From Veillonella parvula (lineage in GTDB: Bacteria; Bacillota; Negativicutes; Veillonellales; Veillonellaceae): 64,000 nt of DNA. The notes beneath the pieces are model-generated. The model saw only the letters and a list, made by a program, of their open reading frames with translations. It had not been told where the DNA came from and did no database searches. The position numbers were made by a program, and so were the translations under genes. This document shows positions 57,862-64,000 of this stretch, one piece after another (position 1 is the stretch's first letter; each line of letters begins with the position of its first letter). The stretch spans positions 1,097,001 through 1,161,000 of the forward strand of contig NZ_CP138632.1 in assembly GCF_036456085.1 (NCBI RefSeq), in the 5' to 3' direction.

Positions 57862-58484
57862 TATCCGAGCACCTCCTCGATTTTTGCGACAGCGCCTTTA
57901 GTAATGAAGAGCTTATCGTAATGAAGAAGATCGAAAATGTTCATACCTTCGCAAGCCAAAGCTTTAACACCTTGGATATTACGAGCGGAACGTTCAACAT
58001 TTACATCACCTTCAGTGATGAACAATACTTTTGCATCACCAACGTTGAAGCTGTTAATAATGTTCAACACTTCTTTTGTTTTAGGAGCTGCTAATGTGAT
58101 TTCTTCCAAAACGTATAATTCGCTATTATTCACTTTATCGCTAAGAGCAGATTTAACTGCTAAACGTCTAGCCTTACGAGGCATAGCTTTGTAATAGCTG
58201 CGAGGTTGTGGACCAAATGTAGTACCACCACCGATCCAGATTGGGGAACGGCTAGAGCCTGCACGAGCACGGCCAGTACCTTTTTGTTTCCAAGGTTTGC
58301 GGCCACCGCCACGAACCATACCTCTAGTTTTTGTTGCATGTGTGCCGAGACGTTCGTTAGACAATTGACGAACTACGGCTTGATGCATTACGGCTTCGTT
58401 AACTTCAACGCCGAATACTGCATCGTTTAACTGTATTTCACCGACTTTAACGCCGGATTGATTATATGTTGCTACTGTAGGCAT
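57861..58484 (-). CDS. rplD: 50S ribosomal protein L4
   Basis: 207 residues. The tunnel loop [19 protein letters not shown] and [14 protein letters not shown] are diagnostic. L4 is the S10-operon autoregulator in E. coli; whether it acts here is not shown. Confidence 0.98.
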   Translation of the reverse strand: MPTVATYNQSGVKVGEIQLNDAVFGVEVNEAVMHQAVVRQLSNERLGTHATKTRGMVRGGGRKPWKQKGTGRARAGSSRSPIWIGGGTTFGPQPRSYYKAMPRKARRLAVKSALSDKVNNSELYVLEEITLAAPKTKEVLNIINSFNVGDAKVLFITEGDVNVERSARNIQGVKALACEGMNIFDLLHYDKLFITKGAVAKIEEVLG

Positions 58485-58510
58485 TACATAATCCTCCTTT
58501 CGACAAATGA

Positions 58511-59152
58511 TTATTTAACAGGTTTAACCGTGTTGCGAACCATAACCAAGCTACCTTTAGCGCCTGGGATACCACCTTTAACCAATAAAAGGTTACGTTC
58601 AGCATCAACTTTCACAACGGATAAGCGTTGTACGGTAACTCTGTAACCACCCATTTGTCCAGGGAGTTTTTTACCTTTGTATACCTTACCGCCGCCACCG
58701 GAGATCATAGGACCGATGGAACCAGGTTCACGGTGAGATTTAGAACCATGAGTTTCAGGACCACGGGAGAAGTTATGGCGTTTAATTGTGCCAGCAAAAC
58801 CCTTACCTTTACCTGTACCCACTACGTCCACCAATTCACCTTCTGCGAAGATATCAGCTGCCAGAGTTTGGCCTACTGTGTAGTCAGCTGCATTAGCTAC
58901 GCGAACTTCGCGAAGATATTTTACTGGAGCTACGCCAGCTTTGTCGAACTGACCTTTTACAGGTTTTGTTAAATGTTTTTCTTTAATGGAACCGTAACCA
59001 ATTTGTACTGCTTCGTAGCCGTCTGTTTCTACAGTCTTTACGCGCACTACAACGCTTGGGGTAGTTTCCACTACTGTTACAGGAACTAATTGGCCTTCAG
59101 CTGTGAAGACTTGTGTCATTCCTAATTTTTTACCCAAAATAGCTTTAGACAT
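58511..59152 (-). CDS. rplC: 50S ribosomal protein L3
   Basis: 213 residues. AILGKKLGMTQVFTAEGQLV and GKGKGFAGTIKRHNFSRGPETHGSKSHR (motif GKGFAGTIKRHNF) are diagnostic. It follows rpsJ by 12 nt. Confidence 0.98.
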   Translation of the reverse strand: MSKAILGKKLGMTQVFTAEGQLVPVTVVETTPSVVVRVKTVETDGYEAVQIGYGSIKEKHLTKPVKGQFDKAGVAPVKYLREVRVANAADYTVGQTLAADIFAEGELVDVVGTGKGKGFAGTIKRHNFSRGPETHGSKSHREPGSIGPMISGGGGKVYKGKKLPGQMGGYRVTVQRLSVVKVDAERNLLLVKGGIPGAKGSLVMVRNTVKPVK

Positions 59153-59164
59153 TATCGCACCTCC

Positions 59165-59476
59165 TTATAGTTTTATTTCAATAGATACACCAGCTGGTAA
59201 ATCTAAACGAGTGATAGCATCTACTGTTTTCGAATTTGGTTCAAGAATATCGATTAAGCGTTTATGTGTACGCATTTCGAATTGTTCACGAGAATCTTTG
59301 TTTACGTGTACAGAACGAAGAATTGTGAAGATATTCTTTTCTGTTGGCAATGGAATCGGACCAGATACCATAGCGCCATTTCTTTTTGCAGTGTCTACGA
59401 TCTTAGCAGCGCTTTGATCGAGAGCTTTGTGGTCGTATGCCTTAAGGCGAATACGGATTTTTTGCTGTTTAGCCAT
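59165..59476 (-). CDS. rpsJ: 30S ribosomal protein S10
   Basis: 103 residues. [21 protein letters not shown] and [16 protein letters not shown] are diagnostic. First gene of the S10 operon. Its Shine-Dalgarno lies inside a 14-codon upstream ORF that ends 2 nt before the ATG. Confidence 0.98.
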   Translation of the reverse strand: MAKQQKIRIRLKAYDHKALDQSAAKIVDTAKRNGAMVSGPIPLPTEKNIFTILRSVHVNKDSREQFEMRTHKRLIDILEPNSKTVDAITRLDLPAGVSIEIKL

Positions 59477-59478
59477 TA

Positions 59479-59523
59479 TTAATAATTCCTCCTGTCGTCC
59501 ATTTCGTGAATGGGCTGCTCCAT
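59479..59523 (-). CDS. 14-codon upstream ORF in the rpsJ leader
   Basis: [17 protein letters not shown] at 59523, with GGAGGAG 6 nt upstream. The stop is 2 nt before the rpsJ ATG, and the AGG AGG codons are the rpsJ Shine-Dalgarno. Two hairpins flank it: CCTC-TGCG-GAGG covers its own Shine-Dalgarno, and CCATT-CACGA-AATGG lies within it. It may couple or regulate rpsJ translation; this is inference from layout only. Confidence 0.4.
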   Translation of the reverse strand: MEQPIHEMDDRRNY

Positions 59524-59562
59524 AGAAATTCTCCTCCGCAGAGGCAACCTTCTACTTCATAG

Positions 59563-59622
59563 TTTAAAAACACAACACGAGAGCGGCATTATCTGCCGCT
59601 CTGAGTGCTGCATGTATTGTGC
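59563..59622 (-). terminator. terminator after tuf
   Basis: Inner stem AGAGCGGC/GCCGCTCT with a 6-nt loop and an outer imperfect CACAATAC/GTGTTGTG helix, then TTTTTAAAC on the minus strand. It lies between tuf and the S10 genes, so rpsJ needs readthrough or a promoter in the leader. Confidence 0.75.
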
Positions 59623-59656
59623 TCAACGCATTCTACGATGAACATAAAAGGTTAAA

Positions 59657-60844
59657 TTAACCTTCGATTTCTGTTACTACGCCAGCGCCTACTGTATGGC
59701 CACCTTCGCGGATCGCGAAACGAAGACCTTCTTCGATAGCGATTGGAGTAATCAATTCGATTTCCATTGTTACGTTATCGCCAGGCATACACATTTCTAC
59801 ACCTTCAGGAAGGTTTACAACACCTGTTACGTCTGTTGTACGGAAGTAGAATTGTGGACGGTAGTTGGAGAAGAATGGAGTATGACGGCCACCTTCTTCT
59901 TTAGTCAATACGTATACTTCTGCTTTGAATTTTGTGTGTGGGTTGATGGAACCTGGTTTAGCCAATACTTGACCACGTTCGATGTCTTTACGGTCAACAC
60001 CACGAAGCAATGCACCTACGTTGTCACCTGCTACTGCAGAATCCAACACTTTACGGAACATTTCAAGACCTGTTACTACGTATTGTTCAGCTTTTTCTTT
60101 CAAGCCTACTACTTCAACAGTATCACCAACGTTTACTTGACCACGTTCAACACGGCCAGTTGCTACTGTACCACGACCAGTGATTGTGAAAACGTCTTCC
60201 ACAGGCATCAAGAATGGTTTATCAGTGTCACGAACTGGTGTTGGGATGTAGGAGTCTACAGCATCCATCAATTCGTCAATTTTAGCTACATATTGAGCAT
60301 CGCCTTCTAAAGCTTTCAACGCGGAACCTACAACGATAGGTACTTCGTCGCCAGGGAATTCGTAGGAAGAAAGAAGTTCACGAACTTCCATTTCTACCAA
60401 TTCGATCAATTCTTCATCGTCAACCATGTCAGCTTTGTTCAAGAATACTACGATTGCAGGAACACCAACTTGGCGAGCCAACAAGATGTGTTCGCGAGTT
60501 TGAGGCATAGGGCCGTCAGCTGCGGATACAACCAAGATAGCGCCGTCCATTTGAGCCGCACCAGTAATCATGTTTTTAACATAGTCAGCATGGCCTGGGC
60601 AGTCAACGTGTGCATAGTGACGGTTAGCAGTTTCATACTCAACGTGTGCAGTGTTGATTGTGATACCGCGTTCACGTTCTTCTGGAGCTTTATCGATCAT
60701 GCTGTAATCTTGGAAGTCAGCTTGACCTTTTTCAGCCAATACTTTAGTGATTGCAGCAGTCAAAGTAGTTTTACCATGGTCAACGTGACCGATTGTACCG
60801 ATGTTAACATGCGGTTTCGTACGTTCAAATTTTTCTTTTGCCAT
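59657..60844 (-). CDS. tuf: elongation factor Tu
   Basis: 395 residues. GTP-binding motifs [17 protein letters not shown] and NKADM are intact, followed by domains II and III with [13 protein letters not shown]. Delivers aminoacyl-tRNA to the ribosome. It follows fusA by 50 nt. Confidence 0.99.
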   Translation of the reverse strand: MAKEKFERTKPHVNIGTIGHVDHGKTTLTAAITKVLAEKGQADFQDYSMIDKAPEERERGITINTAHVEYETANRHYAHVDCPGHADYVKNMITGAAQMDGAILVVSAADGPMPQTREHILLARQVGVPAIVVFLNKADMVDDEELIELVEMEVRELLSSYEFPGDEVPIVVGSALKALEGDAQYVAKIDELMDAVDSYIPTPVRDTDKPFLMPVEDVFTITGRGTVATGRVERGQVNVGDTVEVVGLKEKAEQYVVTGLEMFRKVLDSAVAGDNVGALLRGVDRKDIERGQVLAKPGSINPHTKFKAEVYVLTKEEGGRHTPFFSNYRPQFYFRTTDVTGVVNLPEGVEMCMPGDNVTMEIELITPIAIEEGLRFAIREGGHTVGAGVVTEIEG

Positions 60845-60894
60845 TTTAAATTATCCTCCGAGGAAAATAGTAATTCTATTAATCTAATATGAGA

Positions 60895-62970
60895 TTAACC
60901 GTTTTTCTTTGCTTGAATTTCTTCAGCAATTTTCTTAGGAACTTCTTCGTAATGATCGAATGTCATAGAGTAGTTACCACGGCCTTGCGTTTTGGAACGA
61001 AGGTCAGTTGCGTAACCGAACATTTCACTCAATGGAACATATGCTTTGATATGTTGGGAACCATTACGAGCTTCCATGCCGTCCATGCGACCACGACGAG
61101 AGTTCAAGTCACCGATAACGTCGCCCATGTATTCTTCAGGAACGTCTACTTCTACAGCCATGTATGGTTCAAGCAATGCAGGGTCTGCTTTGCGAGCACC
61201 TTCTTTGAAGCCCATAGAACCAGCAATTTTGAAGGCCATTTCGTTGGAGTCAACGTCATGGTAAGAACCATCAAATACGATAACTTTAACATCAACCATA
61301 GGGTACCCAGCGATAACACCGGATTCCATAGCTTCTTTAACACCGCTTTCAACAGGTCCGATGTATTCACGAGGAATCGCACCACCTACAACCTTGTTTT
61401 CAAACTCGAAGCCAGCACCTGGTTCTTGAGGAATCAATTCCAACCAGCAGTGACCATATTGACCACGACCACCAGATTGACGTACGAATTTACCTTCAGC
61501 CTTAACAGCTTTACGGATAGTTTCGCGGTATGCTACTTGAGGTTTACCTACGTTACAATCTACTTTGAATTCACGGTTCATACGGTCAACGATGATATCC
61601 AAGTGAAGTTCGCCCATACCGGAGATAATAGTTTGACCTGTTTCTTCATCAGTACGAACTTTGAAAGTAGGATCTTCTTCTGCCAAACGAGCAAGAGCTG
61701 TACCCATTTTTTCTTGGTCAGCTTTTGTTTTAGGTTCAACAGCAACGGAGATAACTGGTTCAGGGAATTCCATGGACTCAAGGATTACAGGAGATTTTTC
61801 ATCACACAATGTGTCGCCTGTAGTAGTATCCTTTAAGCCCACCGCCGCAGCGATGTCACCAGAATATACGCGTTCGATTTCTTTACGGGAGTTAGCGTGC
61901 ATTTGAAGAATACGACCGATACGTTCTTTTTTACCTTTAGTGGAGTTGAAAACGTAGGAGCCGGATTCCAATGTACCGGAGTACACACGGAAGAACGCTA
62001 ATTTACCAACATAAGGGTCAGCCATGATTTTGAATGCCAATGCGGAGAATGGCTCTTCATCGGAAGAAGGACGAGTTGTTTCTTCTTCAGTACCAGGAAC
62101 AACACCTTTAATAGGTGGGATGTCGATTGGAGCTGGCATGTAATCGATAACAGCATCCAATAACATTTGAACACCTTTATTTTTATAGGAAGAACCACAA
62201 AGAACTGGGAATAATTGATTAGCAATAACAGCTTTACGCAATGCCGCTTTCAATTCTTCCACAGAAATTTCTTCGCCTTCCAAATATTTCATCATGATAT
62301 CATCATCTGTTTCAGCGATAGCATCGATCATCATTTCGCGACGAGCTTCTGCTACTTCTTGATATTCAGCAGGGATATCAGTGATTTCATATTCTTTACC
62401 GTCATCGGATTTATAAATTTCCGCTTTCATAGTCATCAAGTCAATGATGCCTTCAAAAGTATCTTCAGCACCGATTGGTACTTGAATAGCTACGGAATTT
62501 GCACCCAAACGAGCTTTCATCATGTCAACTACGTTGAAGAAGTCAGCACCTACAGTATCCATCTTATTTACATAAGCGATACGAGGTACGCCGTAGTTAG
62601 AAGCCTGACGCCATACTGTTTCGGATTGAGGTTCAACGCCACCTTTAGCACTGAACACCGCAACAGAACCGTCAAGTACACGTAGAGAACGTTCTACTTC
62701 TACAGTAAAGTCAACGTGACCAGGAGTATCGATGATATTGATACGATGTTCTTTCCATTGACAAGTTGTTGCAGCAGAAGTGATTGTGATACCACGTTCT
62801 TGCTCTTGCTCCATCCAGTCCATCGTAGCAGCGCCTTCATGTACTTCGCCGATCTTGTGAACGATACCTGTATAGTAGAGGATACGTTCTGTAGTTGTTG
62901 TTTTACCAGCATCGATGTGAGCCATGATACCGATATTACGAGTTTTTGCTAAGGAAAACTCTCTTGCCAC
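60895..62970 (-). CDS. fusA: elongation factor G
   Basis: 691 residues from a GTG start at 62970 ([14 protein letters not shown]), 6 nt after AGAGGTG; the frame from the GTG three codons earlier overlaps the Shine-Dalgarno. GTPase motifs [17 protein letters not shown] and NKMD are intact, and the C-terminal domains IV and V are complete ([24 protein letters not shown]). Drives ribosome translocation. Confidence 0.98.
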   Translation of the reverse strand: MAREFSLAKTRNIGIMAHIDAGKTTTTERILYYTGIVHKIGEVHEGAATMDWMEQEQERGITITSAATTCQWKEHRINIIDTPGHVDFTVEVERSLRVLDGSVAVFSAKGGVEPQSETVWRQASNYGVPRIAYVNKMDTVGADFFNVVDMMKARLGANSVAIQVPIGAEDTFEGIIDLMTMKAEIYKSDDGKEYEITDIPAEYQEVAEARREMMIDAIAETDDDIMMKYLEGEEISVEELKAALRKAVIANQLFPVLCGSSYKNKGVQMLLDAVIDYMPAPIDIPPIKGVVPGTEEETTRPSSDEEPFSALAFKIMADPYVGKLAFFRVYSGTLESGSYVFNSTKGKKERIGRILQMHANSRKEIERVYSGDIAAAVGLKDTTTGDTLCDEKSPVILESMEFPEPVISVAVEPKTKADQEKMGTALARLAEEDPTFKVRTDEETGQTIISGMGELHLDIIVDRMNREFKVDCNVGKPQVAYRETIRKAVKAEGKFVRQSGGRGQYGHCWLELIPQEPGAGFEFENKVVGGAIPREYIGPVESGVKEAMESGVIAGYPMVDVKVIVFDGSYHDVDSNEMAFKIAGSMGFKEGARKADPALLEPYMAVEVDVPEEYMGDVIGDLNSRRGRMDGMEARNGSQHIKAYVPLSEMFGYATDLRSKTQGRGNYSMTFDHYEEVPKKIAEEIQAKKNG

Positions 62971-62985
62971 AGTTGTCACCTCTTA

Positions 62986-63495
<510 letters not shown>

Positions 63496-63508
63496 TTAAT
63501 GGCTAAAA

Positions 63509-63883
63509 TTATTTTTTAGCTTTTTTCGCGCCGTATTTGGAACGACTTTGCATACGATTTTGTACGCCAGCTGTATCCAATGCACCACGAACGATGTGAT
63601 AACGCACACCTGGAAGGTCTTTTACACGACCGCCTCTGATAAGTACAACACTGTGTTCTTGTAAATTGTGACCAATGCCTGGGATGTAAGCAGTTACTTC
63701 AATAGCGTTTGTCAAACGTACACGGGCAACTTTACGAAGCGCGGAGTTTGGTTTCTTTGGAGTAGCTGTGTACACACGAGTACATACACCACGTTTTTGT
63801 GGAGATTCTTGAAGGGCAGGAGCTGTAGATTTTTTAGTCAAGCTCATGCGGCCTTTGCGTACTAGCTGATTAATTGTTGGCAT
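63509..63883 (-). CDS. rpsL: 30S ribosomal protein S12
   Basis: 124 residues. [29 protein letters not shown] and [13 protein letters not shown] are diagnostic. Lysines K43 and K88, the usual sites of streptomycin-resistance changes, are wild type. AAAGGAGG precedes the ATG. Confidence 0.99.
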   Translation of the reverse strand: MPTINQLVRKGRMSLTKKSTAPALQESPQKRGVCTRVYTATPKKPNSALRKVARVRLTNAIEVTAYIPGIGHNLQEHSVVLIRGGRVKDLPGVRYHIVRGALDTAGVQNRMQSRSKYGAKKAKK

Positions 63884-63959
63884 TTGGGCACCTCCTTTCC
63901 AAATTTGAGATTTATAATTGATCCGTCATAACAAAGTGTTACATCGGATATTACCAAGA

Positions 63960-64000
63960 TTAACGTAGGACGCCTACAGCTGTGGCCCGCACCTTAATGC
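63960..64000 (-). CDS. C-terminal end of an L7Ae/YbxF-like ribosomal protein (partial)
   Basis: The last 12 codons of a frame entering from the right edge read IKVRATAVGVLR and stop. The pattern resembles the end of YbxF/L7Ae-like proteins (IEVGAAAVAII), which commonly lie between rpoC and rpsL in Firmicutes. Too short to be sure. Confidence 0.45.
   Translation of the reverse strand, partial: IKVRATAVGVLR

Noticed and set aside
60889-61836. 315-codon plus-strand ORF opposite fusA
   Set aside because: Antisense shadow of a highly biased gene; no ribosome binding site or family resemblance.

Overview
The window looks like a chromosomal segment of a Veillonella-type Negativicute: an anaerobic, diderm relative of the Firmicutes with low to moderate GC. 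The evidence is a Firmicute-style S10/spc/alpha ribosomal cluster followed by ecfA1-ecfA2-ecfT-truA, an ylm cluster (ylmD, ylmE, sepF, proC, ylmH), 2-oxoacid:ferredoxin oxidoreductase, a C5-type tetrapyrrole operon, and a pair of CobT-like genes that match the ArsA/ArsB arrangement of Sporomusa and Veillonella. The genus is inference; no 16S rRNA lies in the window. Almost everything is on the minus strand, and only three protein genes (28.9-32.6 kb) are on the plus strand.

Layout. (1) 1-0.8 kb: an AT-rich edge with a YezG-like immunity gene cut by the window start and a four-helix membrane protein. (2) 0.9-8.1 kb: an XRE regulator and hemL-hemB-cobA/hemD-hemC-hemA-precorrin-2 dehydrogenase, giving uroporphyrinogen III and the entry to siroheme and corrinoids. 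(3) 8.1-13.8 kb: the ylm division/housekeeping cluster and a B12-binding-type radical SAM protein. (4) 13.9-15.1 kb: a DUF3290/DUF421 membrane pair. (5) 15.2-22.7 kb: ilvD-ilvA-ilvB-ilvN-ABC ATPase-ilvC, preceded by an unlisted 43-codon leader ORF rich in Leu/Ile/Val and an intrinsic terminator, which looks like an attenuator. (6) 22.9-27.1 kb: DASS anion transporter, cupin, HMA metal-binding protein, tatA, pgl, enoyl-CoA hydratase. (7) 27.3-33.5 kb: rplM-rpsI, a frameshifted WapI-type immunity gene, an AT-rich MFS exporter, rpsD, a LysR regulator, a YnfA protein and nine tRNA genes in two near-identical blocks. (8) 33.7-41.2 kb: arsB-arsA (phenolic cobamide lower-ligand activation), tyrA, a MATE exporter with 20-nt direct repeats at its promoter, and korB-korA. 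(9) 41.4-64 kb: truA-ecfT-ecfA2-ecfA1, rplQ-rpoA-rpsK-rpsM-rpmJ-infA-map-adk-secY, the complete spc and S10 ribosomal genes, tuf, fusA, rpsG, rpsL and the last codons of an L7Ae-like gene.

Functional themes: tetrapyrrole supply (region 2) fits with cobamide tailoring (arsAB, region 8). The ilv operon is a complete valine/isoleucine route including threonine deaminase. Several true starts differ from the longest reading frame: rplR and korA use TTG, and rpsQ and fusA use GTG, judged from Shine-Dalgarno position. The least ordinary signals are the ilv leader ORF, the decayed immunity genes, the duplicated tRNA block, the repeats before the MATE gene, and a promoter that appears to be built into a terminator hairpin upstream of the hem operon.
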